A stretch of 64,000 nucleotides of DNA from Panacagrimonas sp965216805 (GTDB taxonomy: Bacteria; Pseudomonadota; Gammaproteobacteria; Nevskiales; Nevskiaceae): NCBI RefSeq assembly GCF_965216805.1, contig NZ_CBDCGN010000002.1, positions 2,170,001-2,234,000 of the forward strand, in the 5' to 3' direction. Shown here piece after piece: positions 35,048 through 43,685 of this stretch. Each line of letters begins with the position of its first letter. The stretch's first letter is position 1. The notes under the pieces were generated by a model. That model did no database searches and was not told the origin of the DNA. It saw nothing but the letters and a program-made list of their open reading frames with translations. A program made the position numbers and the translations under genes.

Positions 35048-36313
35048 TCAGGCGTCGATCCGCACCCGCATCGATTCATAGCCCTTGATGAACGGCGAAG
35101 GCACCCGCACGGGCTCTCCGATCACCTTGAGCTGCCCGGGTTTCGGCCAACGCTGCAGGATCTCCTCCCACAGGATTCGGAGCTGCATTTCCGCCAGCCG
35201 GTTGCCGACGCAGCGGTGGATGCCGAAACCGAACGACAGATGTTGACGCGGCCGGGCACGATCGATGATGAAGTCGTTCGGATTCTCGATGGCCTCTTCG
35301 TCACGGTTGCCGGAGACATACCACATCACCACCTTGTCGCCCTTGCGGATGTTCTTGCCGCCAAGCACGGTGTCTTCGGTCGCCGTCCGCCGCATGTGCG
35401 ACAGCGGCGTCTGCCAGCGCACGATCTCCGGAATCATCGACGCAACCAGCGCCGGATTGGCGCACAGCTTTTTGTACTGCTCGGGACTTTCATTTAGTGC
35501 GAGCAGGCCGCCGCTCATCGAACTGCGCGTGGTGTCGTTGCCGCCAACGATCAGCAGCAGGACGTTGCCCAGATACTCTTCGGGCGACATGTTCCGCGTG
35601 CGCTCGTCATGCGCCATCATCGAAATCAGGTCGGGTCGCGGCTCGGCGTTGACGCGCTCGTTCCAGAGTCGGGTCATGTAGGCCGCGCACTCGCCCATGA
35701 TCTGCATGCGATGTTCTTCGGACTCCACCAGGCCCTCACCCGGCAGGGCCAGGGTGGCATCAGACCAGAAGGTGAGCTTGGAACGATCGTCCCAGGGAAA
35801 ATCGAACAGGGTCGCCAGCATCTGGGTGGTGAGATTGATCGAAACCTTCTCGACCCAGTTGAATTCCTGACCCACCGGCAAGCTGTCCAGTGCCTCGCCG
35901 GTACGCCGGCGGATGATCGACTCCAGACGCGCGAGATTTTCCGGAGCAACGATGGGGCTGACCGCCTTGCGCTGCTCGTCGTGCTGCGGCGGGTCCATCT
36001 GGATGAACATCGGCAACTGCACCGCCGTGTTGGTGTCGAGGATGGTGACGCCGCCACGGCGCGAGTCCGACGAGTAAATGCCGGGATGCGTCTCGACCTG
36101 CATGATGTCCTTGTACTTGGTCACCGACCAGTACGGACCGAACAGGCTCTTGGCGCAGTAATGCACCGGATCCTCGCGGCGCAGGCGCTCGAAGTAGCCC
36201 CACATCGTGTTGCTGCGAAACAACTCGGGATTGCTTACGTCGATGTCCTCGAGCGGGATCGCGTAGGCGGGGTTTTTGTGCTGCGGCGTAACGGCGGTGT
36301 CTGCGGCATTCAT
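35048..36313 (-). CDS. Cytochrome P450, CYP153 type (alkane/terminal hydroxylase)
   Basis: 421 residues. FIQMDPPQHDEQRKAVSPIV, VSINLTTQMLATLFDFPWDD, the I-helix GGNDTTRSS, IPEIVRWQTPLSHMRRTA and the haem motif FGFGIHRCVGNRLAE (Cys368) match CYP153A alkane hydroxylases closely. These soluble enzymes hydroxylate medium-chain alkanes, cycloalkanes or terpenes at a terminal carbon using ferredoxin electrons. GAGGAG lies before the ATG. The start overlaps the stop of a MerR regulator gene, so regulator and enzyme appear co-transcribed. Substrate range inferred from family. Confidence 0.94.
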   Translation of the reverse strand: MNAADTAVTPQHKNPAYAIPLEDIDVSNPELFRSNTMWGYFERLRREDPVHYCAKSLFGPYWSVTKYKDIMQVETHPGIYSSDSRRGGVTILDTNTAVQLPMFIQMDPPQHDEQRKAVSPIVAPENLARLESIIRRRTGEALDSLPVGQEFNWVEKVSINLTTQMLATLFDFPWDDRSKLTFWSDATLALPGEGLVESEEHRMQIMGECAAYMTRLWNERVNAEPRPDLISMMAHDERTRNMSPEEYLGNVLLLIVGGNDTTRSSMSGGLLALNESPEQYKKLCANPALVASMIPEIVRWQTPLSHMRRTATEDTVLGGKNIRKGDKVVMWYVSGNRDEEAIENPNDFIIDRARPRQHLSFGFGIHRCVGNRLAEMQLRILWEEILQRWPKPGQLKVIGEPVRVPSPFIKGYESMRVRIDA

Positions 36314-37086
36314 CGTGTTTTCTCCTCGTTGTGGGTTTTCTGACCCGCGGTTCCGGCATCAAGCAGACCGACGACGTCGGCCATCGGGACTTTTGTCGGC
36401 GATCCGAAGTACTGACCAATCTTGCGCTGGTGCATCAATCCGAAAAGCGTGTTGAGACCTGGGATCACGATATCCAGAATCTTTTCCGCTTCCTCCGGCG
36501 TCATGGAGCGAAACCGCTCCCCCAGAACGTCTAGTTCATGCGCAACGGCCTTGTCTGCCCATTCACTGATGTGCATCAGAAATTCGGGCGGAAAACCGAC
36601 TGCATCGCGGATCAAGACCCACTGCTGGACGAGAGCGGTATCGGGTTCGTACCCGTTGGGCTCAGGGTCGCGGTCCAGCCCTCGCAGGGCGGTCCGCTCC
36701 TTCTCCGTCAAAGGCCCTCGCTCCGCCAAGACAGGCGTTGCAGTTACCGCAGCCGACACCGTCGGGCCGGATTGCAGACGCAGGCGCAGATGTTCCAGCC
36801 GCTCATCGTCATCGCCGGTGAATTCCAGACTCTCGTTGGCCTGCACCAACGTGCGTATGGTCTTGAGCGGAAGAAATCGTTCGCGTTGCAGTTTCTGAAT
36901 CAGCTCGAGCAAACGCGCGTGACTGTCCGAGTACCAACCCATGTTGCGCGACGTCTTGACGGGCGCAGGTAAAAGTCGCTGAGTAACGTAAAAACGGATC
37001 GTCTGAACAGAGACGCCGCTGAGCCTCGATAACTCGCCAACCCGGTAAGCGGTCCCCGAAGGAGGTTTGGCGCGTCGGCTTTTCAC
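36310..37086 (-). CDS. MerR family regulator, second of a tandem pair
   Basis: 258 residues. MerR helix-turn-helix at residues 13-80: YRVGELSRLSGVSVQTIRFY, then NMGWYSDSHARLLELIQKLQ and FLPLKTIRTLV. The long C-terminal part has no Cys or other metal site of the classic MerR kind and is presumably an effector domain. It overlaps both the P450 start downstream and the stop of the MerR gene upstream (ATGA each). It probably controls the P450 operon. The N-termini of the two MerR proteins are clearly homologous, so they may form a heterodimer. Confidence 0.87.
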   Translation of the reverse strand: MKSRRAKPPSGTAYRVGELSRLSGVSVQTIRFYVTQRLLPAPVKTSRNMGWYSDSHARLLELIQKLQRERFLPLKTIRTLVQANESLEFTGDDDERLEHLRLRLQSGPTVSAAVTATPVLAERGPLTEKERTALRGLDRDPEPNGYEPDTALVQQWVLIRDAVGFPPEFLMHISEWADKAVAHELDVLGERFRSMTPEEAEKILDIVIPGLNTLFGLMHQRKIGQYFGSPTKVPMADVVGLLDAGTAGQKTHNEEKTR

Positions 37087-37931
37087 TCGGCTCCTCGCAG
37101 GTTTGACGGCTTTATGTCATCAGCCTGTCGCCGCCCCGTCCGGGGCCACTTCAGGCGGCTCTTTAGTTCACCCGGCATCGGGGATTTTCCGGGGATTTTC
37201 TTGCGCTTGAGTGCGTTCTCGAAGTAGGCCTGGACGTAAGCGTTCAGACGGCGCTCGTGCAAGATCGAGAAAATTGAATTGATCGACGGAATGACCACAT
37301 CAAGGAGTTTGCGCGCCTCAGTCGTAGACATGTGATCGATACGGCGCTGAAAGATCTCCAGCTCACGTGCAACGGCCGATTCAACCAGATCGATGATGTA
37401 CCCCAGGTCGCGCGGGCTAAATCCACGCTCCTCGGTGAGCCCAGCTTCCTTCATCTGCAACCAGACACGGGTGACCTCCACGTCGGAAAACGTGGCGACA
37501 CCGGATTCCGCAAAGCCCAGTGCACGCAATTCTTTCTGCTCTCGCCGTGAGAGCCCCATTTCCAGTGCGAGCTTGCCCGGATCTTCGCTGACCACCAGAT
37601 CGCGATGGTCGGTGACGAGGAGTCGGCGCAACTCGCCGAGCACTTCCATCTGCTGTTCGGAAAACTCGAATTCCTCCGTTGCCCCCTGCATCAGGCTCTT
37701 GATCGCCTTGAGGGGCAGGAAGCGCTCGTTCTGCAGTTTGCGGATCAGCGACAGCAGTTCTAGGTGGCGGTCGGTGTACCAGCCCATGTTTAGGGAGGTC
37801 TTGACCGGCGGAGGCAACAGCCCCTGAAGAATGTAGAAACGGATGGTTTCCCGGCTGAATCCGGATGACTCGGCCAAGTCCTTGATGCGATACGGCGCAT
37901 CCGCCGGTGCCTCTGCCTTCTTTCTTGCCAC
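37083..37931 (-). CDS. MerR family regulator, first of a tandem pair
   Basis: 282 residues, GTG start 9 bases after AAGGAA. YRIKDLAESSGFSRETIRFY, NMGWYTDRHLELLSLIRKLQ and FLPLKAIKSLMQG parallel the regulator at 36310-37086. A longer helical C-terminal domain follows, ending in a basic tail. A perfect TATAAT sits about 27 bases upstream. Product likely acts with its partner on the P450 operon promoter. Ligand unknown. Confidence 0.87.
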   Translation of the reverse strand: MARKKAEAPADAPYRIKDLAESSGFSRETIRFYILQGLLPPPVKTSLNMGWYTDRHLELLSLIRKLQNERFLPLKAIKSLMQGATEEFEFSEQQMEVLGELRRLLVTDHRDLVVSEDPGKLALEMGLSRREQKELRALGFAESGVATFSDVEVTRVWLQMKEAGLTEERGFSPRDLGYIIDLVESAVARELEIFQRRIDHMSTTEARKLLDVVIPSINSIFSILHERRLNAYVQAYFENALKRKKIPGKSPMPGELKSRLKWPRTGRRQADDIKPSNLRGAE

Positions 37932-37957
37932 GTCGATATTCCTTTTGCTAACAGCCC

Positions 37958-37963
37958 ATTATA
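37958..37963 (-). promoter_or_regulatory. -10 element of the MerR/P450/ferredoxin operon
   Basis: TATAAT on the minus strand, 27 bases before the first MerR start. A good TTGACA is not visible at 16-19 bases upstream, as expected for promoters that need an activator such as MerR. Confidence 0.5.
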
Positions 37964-38011
37964 GCCCCAAGTAAGTTGCAGACCGTGGCCTTTCCCTCTC
38001 AATAAGACAAG

Positions 38012-39010
38012 TCAAGGCTGCGTGTAGACCACCTTCACGCCACGATCCGTCAGGCCGAGCAGCTGCCCATTCCAGAACGCGAGTCCGCCGTAGGCCGTTG
38101 ACAGCGACAGCTCCGCTTCCTTGGGCGGCGTCAGAGCCTGCGGGGGCTTTCCCGGCGCGAGCAGCGTCAGGGCTCCGCTATTGCCGCCGATAGCTACGCG
38201 ACCGCCGCCAAGGTCGGTCAGACCGAACAGGGACTTGTCGGTCCCCGTATCGATCTTCTTCCACTCCGGGCAGCTCACGTCGGCTGCTTCCATGGCATTG
38301 CCGCGCATCCCTACGACCATGACGCCGCGCTCACCGCGTGGAATGGCCGAAAACAGCGAGCCCTCGTAGCCCGTAGGCCGCACCGTCCATGCCTGTCCGT
38401 CGGACGATGTCGCGACCAGACCCGCCTCGCCGACGAGGAGCAGGCTCCCATCGCTGATGCGAGTCAGCCCATTGAGGTGCGGATTATTTTCTGAAAACGC
38501 CGGGTCGGAGAAATCGCTCCAGGTCGAGCCACCGTCCTGCGTGATCTTGAACAGGCCATACGCACCGATTGCCATCCCGCGCTGGGCGTCAAGAAAAAGC
38601 ACGTCCATGAAGGGCCGGTTATCCGCCGCCGAATAGGTCTGCACCGACCAAGTGGCGCCACCATCCTTGGTATGGATGATGGAAGCGTCGTGCCCGACCG
38701 CCCAGCCCGTCTTGTCGTCGACGAAGTACACCGCGTTCAACAGCACGTCCACCGGCGACTTCGATTGCTTCCACGTCTTGCCTTCGGCGGATGTGAGGAC
38801 TACGCCCCGATCGCCAACCGCGACCAGAGTGCTCCCGGCCACGGCGAGATCGTTCATCTGCGCCGATACGGCCTTGGGCGCAATCTCGGCAGGCAAGGGT
38901 ACTGAATCCGCCGCATCCGCAGCGCTTACTGCCTGCCCTGCCCCAAGCAACATCAATGTGACGGCCACCGCCACCACTGCTTTTGGCCTGAAAGAAGAAT
39001 GATGTTTCAT
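38012..39010 (-). CDS. YCF48/Hcf136-like beta-propeller exported protein
   Basis: 332 residues from the ATG encoding KHHSSFRPKAV; the frame is open further upstream without good support. A signal peptide ends near VSAADA. The body has repeated propeller blades, each with a turn such as GWAVGHDASIIHTKDGGATW or GMAIGAYGLFKITQDGGSTW, the YCF48/BNR type. In proteobacteria such proteins are found with DUF1302, DUF1329 and RND/MMPL genes, as here. The role is unknown; it is probably a periplasmic part of a transport system for hydrophobic compounds. Confidence 0.88.
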   Translation of the reverse strand: MKHHSSFRPKAVVAVAVTLMLLGAGQAVSAADAADSVPLPAEIAPKAVSAQMNDLAVAGSTLVAVGDRGVVLTSAEGKTWKQSKSPVDVLLNAVYFVDDKTGWAVGHDASIIHTKDGGATWSVQTYSAADNRPFMDVLFLDAQRGMAIGAYGLFKITQDGGSTWSDFSDPAFSENNPHLNGLTRISDGSLLLVGEAGLVATSSDGQAWTVRPTGYEGSLFSAIPRGERGVMVVGMRGNAMEAADVSCPEWKKIDTGTDKSLFGLTDLGGGRVAIGGNSGALTLLAPGKPPQALTPPKEAELSLSTAYGGLAFWNGQLLGLTDRGVKVVYTQP

Positions 39011-39064
39011 GAATCCTCGTATTTGGAAGGCAATTCGCTGCTGGTGGTAAACGGTGGTTGCCAT

Positions 39065-41617
39065 TTAGAACTGGTACTTGACGAAGAACCCGGCGTTGTC
39101 GCGATCCTGGTAGACATTGTCCTGGCCGGCACCAAAAAATGCGTTGTAGATGATGTTGAAGGAGAAGGCATCCTGGTAGCGAATTTCCAGAATCGAAAAC
39201 AGCGTCTTGCGACCCTCGACGAAATTTCCGCCCGGTCCCGGCGCGTTTCCGCCCACGTCGTGCTGCCAGATGAACAACGGAGCAATGCTGATGCCCGGCA
39301 GCACGGACTCGTAACGGGTCAGTGCGACCAGGCGATACCTATAGGAGAAGGCGTCCGCGAACGCATTCCTTCGCGCCTGGAAGGGGTTGAAGCGCAGGCC
39401 ATCGGGTCCGACCGTGCAGGTCCGCGTGTTGTTGGCACAGGCCTGGCGCGAGCCGTCCGCGCCGCTGCCGTCCGCGCCGGCGCTGGCGTGCGTGTAGGAA
39501 CTCAGCGGTCCTTCGATCTGCAACTCGTCGAAGTCCGGCATGTTCAGCACATGGGTCGCCGCGATTTCCGGCAGCAGGATGATCTGGTCGGCACCAAACC
39601 AGTTCTCGGACGCGCCGAGCACGCGGGTTGCTCCGAAGGTGTACTGCATGACCTTGCCCGGAATCCAGCCCTGCACGTAGCTGCGTGGCGCCGTTTCGCC
39701 CATCGGCACGCCGCGATACGCCTCTAGATAGCTTGGGAACGATCGTCGCGATCCGGGGAGCGAGCCCACGAATAGGTTGATCGTGTCCGGGAACGGGTTG
39801 GCACCACTGGCATCTACGAAGTCATTGCTCGGATACAGCGAGTACTGACCGCCGCCGTCTTCGGTGAAGCCGAGCGTGTTGGTGGTGCCCTGGCACTGGA
39901 TACCCTCGTGATCACAACGAGTCAGCGTTGGGCCCAGCGATGTGAACAGGACATCCACCAGCGCCACCTGCAACGGCACGTTGGGTCGATACGCCAGTTC
40001 TCCCTGGAATGAATACTCGCCAAACGTGGTGTTGAAGCTGAAGCCGTACATCTGACGGTCTTCCGGGTACTCCAGGAAGATATCCGGCGAATCGAGCTGA
40101 ACGGCGCTGCTGAACGGCTGCCCGGGCTTCGGAACCAGCAACCCGGCCAAGCCGTTGATCACCTCAAGCGGGGTCGTGAGTTCCCCCAGCCCAAAATCCG
40201 CGGCGGTCGCGGGGCTCTGCGCCAGCAAGCTAACAACATCATTGAGAAGGAGATTGGTCACACCCAAGGTGGAACTGGATAAGGGGAAATTCGGGCAGTC
40301 GTTGAGGGCCTCGAAGGTATTGACGGAATCACGTCCCAGCGCGTTGCCTTCCCGGCGCGCGCAACTCGCGTCCGCCGCAATCGCGCTCACGTAGGGCAAT
40401 TTCGAATGGTAGTTGACGAAATAGACGCTGAGATCGGTGCCGTTGTTCAACCAGTCTGCGTAATACTTGAGCGAGATACCGTACTGACCCTGGTCGCTGG
40501 GGTTACGGTCCTTGATACGGTCGATGGTCGCGCTGGTGTTGGCCACCGTGGTCAGAGGGTTATTGAGCGGAAACCCGACGCGCTCGGTATCCACGGCCGA
40601 GCCGCCGAAACTCGCGTTGACATTGTCGATCAGGTTGTAGGAGCCCACGTCAGCAAAGGACATGAAGCTGCCCGGCGTCGGAATCTCGATCGGCTCCCAC
40701 TCGTACTGGTAATAGACGTCGATACCGACACTGTCGACGAGCTCGGTGGACAGCCTGAGCATGCCCACCGGCGAGAACAGTTCTTCCAGCAAGCCGAAAC
40801 CGACGCGATACAGGCTGTTGGCGTTGACGGGATTGACCTGGTTGACGCTGTTGATCACCGCGACGGTGCTTTCGCCCCAGTTGATCTGCTGACGCCCCAG
40901 GCGGACCAGCAGCTCGCGGTCGCCCGCAATCTCGAACCTGCCGAACACGTTGAAGTCCAGGATGTCGTAGCGCAGACCCAACTGGTCGAGTGCCTCGTCA
41001 TCGGTCCGCTCCTCGCGCGTCGCAGCGCCGGCACCGAACACCCTCGGCAGGTAGCGGTTCTCGATCTGCTCACCGCCGAGGCCCACGACACCATCGAACG
41101 CCACGTCATCGGCGTTCTCGGGGGTGATCGCATTGGGCTGGTTCTGGATGAAGTTGTGGTAATTGGGGTGGTCATAGATCAGGACGGTGCGAAAAAACAG
41201 CCCGTAGTTGCCCGAGGTCAGCGTGAGATCCTGATTGAACTTGAACGGCGCCTGGACAATGTCGCCCTGGGAATAGTTGAGGTTGCCGTCGTCGAAGTTG
41301 TTCGACGCCGCCCCGCGCGAGCGCCGGAGCTGTTCCGCTGGATAGTTCTGAAGCCGCTGCAGGCCTTGGCAGGCCTGATAGACCCCTGCGCACACATCCG
41401 GATCCAAACTGCCCTTGCCGATCAAGTAATCCTTGCGGTTCTCCAGCCGCCATGCAGCCCCTAAGGTCGCGGTATTGTTGAGCACCGTTTCCACAGTATG
41501 GCCACCGACGTCGAAATTGAAATCGATCGCCGATCCAAGCGTCGGCCACAGCGCCGACGAGGTTACCAAGGCCATCGCCGTGTTCCTGAAACTGCTCCCG
41601 ATCCCCAGTTCTCTCAT
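39065..41617 (-). CDS. DUF1302 family outer membrane protein
   Basis: 850 residues, ATG after GAGGAG. A signal-like N-terminus is followed by FNFDVGGHTVETVLNNTATL and many alternating beta-strand segments; it ends in GFFVKYQF, with a terminal aromatic residue typical of outer membrane barrels. Phrases such as VRLGRQQINWGEST are characteristic of DUF1302. Its neighbours DUF1329, YCF48 and RND suggest a pore or uptake/export component for lipophilic molecules. The gene lies 54 bases upstream of the YCF48 gene and 158 bases downstream of DUF1329 on the same strand. Confidence 0.9.
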   Translation of the reverse strand: MRELGIGSSFRNTAMALVTSSALWPTLGSAIDFNFDVGGHTVETVLNNTATLGAAWRLENRKDYLIGKGSLDPDVCAGVYQACQGLQRLQNYPAEQLRRSRGAASNNFDDGNLNYSQGDIVQAPFKFNQDLTLTSGNYGLFFRTVLIYDHPNYHNFIQNQPNAITPENADDVAFDGVVGLGGEQIENRYLPRVFGAGAATREERTDDEALDQLGLRYDILDFNVFGRFEIAGDRELLVRLGRQQINWGESTVAVINSVNQVNPVNANSLYRVGFGLLEELFSPVGMLRLSTELVDSVGIDVYYQYEWEPIEIPTPGSFMSFADVGSYNLIDNVNASFGGSAVDTERVGFPLNNPLTTVANTSATIDRIKDRNPSDQGQYGISLKYYADWLNNGTDLSVYFVNYHSKLPYVSAIAADASCARREGNALGRDSVNTFEALNDCPNFPLSSSTLGVTNLLLNDVVSLLAQSPATAADFGLGELTTPLEVINGLAGLLVPKPGQPFSSAVQLDSPDIFLEYPEDRQMYGFSFNTTFGEYSFQGELAYRPNVPLQVALVDVLFTSLGPTLTRCDHEGIQCQGTTNTLGFTEDGGGQYSLYPSNDFVDASGANPFPDTINLFVGSLPGSRRSFPSYLEAYRGVPMGETAPRSYVQGWIPGKVMQYTFGATRVLGASENWFGADQIILLPEIAATHVLNMPDFDELQIEGPLSSYTHASAGADGSGADGSRQACANNTRTCTVGPDGLRFNPFQARRNAFADAFSYRYRLVALTRYESVLPGISIAPLFIWQHDVGGNAPGPGGNFVEGRKTLFSILEIRYQDAFSFNIIYNAFFGAGQDNVYQDRDNAGFFVKYQF

Positions 41618-41775
41618 TGGTCAGCTCCTCGCACTGAATTTTTTGGTTGGGCTGATGCCCAGGCTCATATCCGCGGTCCGCTGCTCGCGGGTAACCATGG
41701 CCCGCCGACGCCTCAGCGCCGACGGACCACGCCTGCTATATGTCTGTATGGACGACGAAGCGAAACTACGCGCGA

Positions 41776-43139
41776 TTACTTCGATGCCTTCTTCTGCACA
41801 GAATCCGCCTCGAAGAACTCACCCGAGTAATCCACCGTGGTGTCGAAGGGTTGGTCTTCGTTGAACATCGCAGTGACGAAGTACCGGCCGGAGTTAAGGT
41901 GGTAAATCACCTCGGGCACCGTCGACGACGCCAGGGTTGCCGAGAATTGCACCAGATGACCTTCCTGGAACTGCATGATCTGACCCTGCTGGTCGTAGTC
42001 CGCGATCATGGTGATGTTCCAGGTGTCCTCATCGAAATACATGATTCGCTTCTTGAAGGTATGCCGGGATTCCGGCTTGTTGTCCGCCTCCAGCACCCAC
42101 ATGCGATGCAGCTCGTAGCGCGGCAGTTCCTGGTTGATGTGCTTGGGCTTGGCAATATCAGCGTACTTGATGGAGTTGCCGGCGATCTTGTGAGAGTTGT
42201 ATGGCGTGTAGATTTCCTTTTTGCCCACCAGCTTCCAGGTGAAACGCTCCAGCACGCCGTTGTACATGTCCACCTGGTCGTAGAACTGGTGTCCGTCGGT
42301 GCCTTCGTATGGGTTGTCGCAGCACACGGCCGGAGCGCGCCGGATGCGCTTCAGCGCAGGGGCATACAACCAGGCCGCACGACCTTCCGGCCCGAAGCCC
42401 GCCTTCTCGTGCACCAGAATGTAGGTGCCCGCGATTCGCGGCGGCGAGATGGTCTGCGACAGGTACTTGATGAAGGTAACGCCGGGCTTAAGTTCCGCTG
42501 GGCTGTCTCGCTTGATGCTCGAATAGTCGAACTGCACGTCCTCGACGATCTTGGTAAGCGAGAACTTGCCGTCCTGCTGCACGATCATCTGGTTGTTGTA
42601 GCGACGCACATTCTCTCCACGCCACTTGGAGCGATGATTCCAGGGCAGCTCTGCTCCAGATGAGGGAATCGGGAACGGGAAACCCACATAGGCACCCTTC
42701 GGATTGTCCACCCCATTGAGTTCGGCACGGGTGGCGTTCTTGATGGTCTCTTCGTAGATCTTGTCCGGGAAAGCCGCGACACGACGGCTCGGATACACGA
42801 TCATCTTGTACGTGTCCGGGTAACGCTTGAACAACTCCTTATGGCCTTCGGAGAGGTTGTCCGCGTACTTGGCTACGTCCTTAGCGGTGATGGTAAAGAG
42901 CGGCTTGTCCTTCTCCACCTCGGGGTTTTTCGGGAACTCGCCTTTGGGATCGCCGAACGCCTTGATCGGCGTCCACTCCGGAATCGTGCCGGCCTTGTTG
43001 CCCGCGCGCTCCGCACCCACCGGCGTCAACCCTTGCCCAGTTTCGCAGCCTCTTCGGGCGATGCTTTTGCGGCGACCATCTGCGGAGAGCTCAGCAGCAG
43101 CGACGCTACCGCTGGAATCCACCATCCTGCGTGTTTCAT
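41776..43139 (-). CDS. DUF1329 family protein, frameshifted near the N-terminus
   Basis: Two frames together make the protein. From the ATG at 43139 (AGGAG just upstream) one reads MKHAGWWIPAVASLLLSSPQ, a signal peptide, then KASPEEAAKLGKG and a stop. From about 43030 another frame continues LTPVGAERAGNKAGTIPEWT and runs to 41776 with normal DUF1329 sequence. The family reads AAKLG-x2-LTPVGAE without a break, so one base is missing near 43027-43031 (GGGTTGACG). It is either a real null mutation, removing export, or a sequence error. DUF1329 resembles LolA/LolB-type lipid-binding folds and pairs with DUF1302. Confidence 0.85.
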
Positions 43140-43238
43140 GTATTTCTCCTGCTGTGTTCCGAAATGATTTGAGATGCTCACGACGCCGGCGGCCACCGCT
43201 CTCCACGCCATGCCTTCAGTCAACGCTACGCGCATACC

Positions 43239-43255
43239 GCATAGCGACACTATGC
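43239..43255. promoter_or_regulatory. Inverted repeat upstream of the DUF1329 gene
   Basis: GCATAG-CGACA-CTATGC is a perfect 6-base inverted repeat 100 bases upstream of the DUF1329 start. The sequence CACTATGCACT recurs at 43561-43581 near the divergent exporter gene, so both ends of the 546-base intergenic region may bind the same regulator. Confidence 0.4.
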
Positions 43256-43560
43256 ACTTTACACTCTTTGAAAAGCAGAACGCAACAGGAGCTGCATGGC
43301 GGGGGTTTCACTGCCCGCCCCTCGTTTTGCGAAGGCAGTACGCGCGTTGATTCCGGCGGGCAAGCCGGACATTTGAGCCCAATGACTAGTGCAATCTGGC
43401 AGGTGTAACGCAACCGCGATGTGCGCGCTGATGGCGCCACGCTGCGCCCTGGAAACCTCCGCACCCCGATCCCAAAGTACCCGACAGGGCGTCGTCATGC
43501 GGATTGCAGACACACGCTTGACGGCGAATCGTATGCGGAATAGCCTTGTGTGGTTATCTG

Positions 43561-43581
43561 CACTCTGCACTATGCACTATG
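43561..43581. repeat. Three tandem 7-base repeats in the DUF1329/RND intergenic region
   Basis: CACTCTG-CACTATG-CACTATG, followed by CACATACG, lies 105 bases before the exporter start. The rest of the gap (43140-43685) holds no gene; it has a weak TTGACG about 45 bases before the repeats and a small hairpin at 43352-43369. Confidence 0.55.
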
Positions 43582-43685
43582 CACATACGAAGTGCTGTTT
43601 TCCGAATGCGCATCACCCGGGGCGCCAATGATGGCCAGCACGGGTGAGAGCGCGACTATTCAAAATTCTGTCGAGAGGCGCGTCA

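Noticed and set aside
40406..41464. 352-residue plus-strand frame within the DUF1302 gene
   Set aside because: Val/Asp/Glu-rich shadow with no homology I can recognise. The DUF1302 frame has a signal sequence and barrel end.
43561..43581. Tandem repeats as a CRISPR array
   Set aside because: Units are 7 bases without spacers, and no cas gene is present. They suit operator repeats better.
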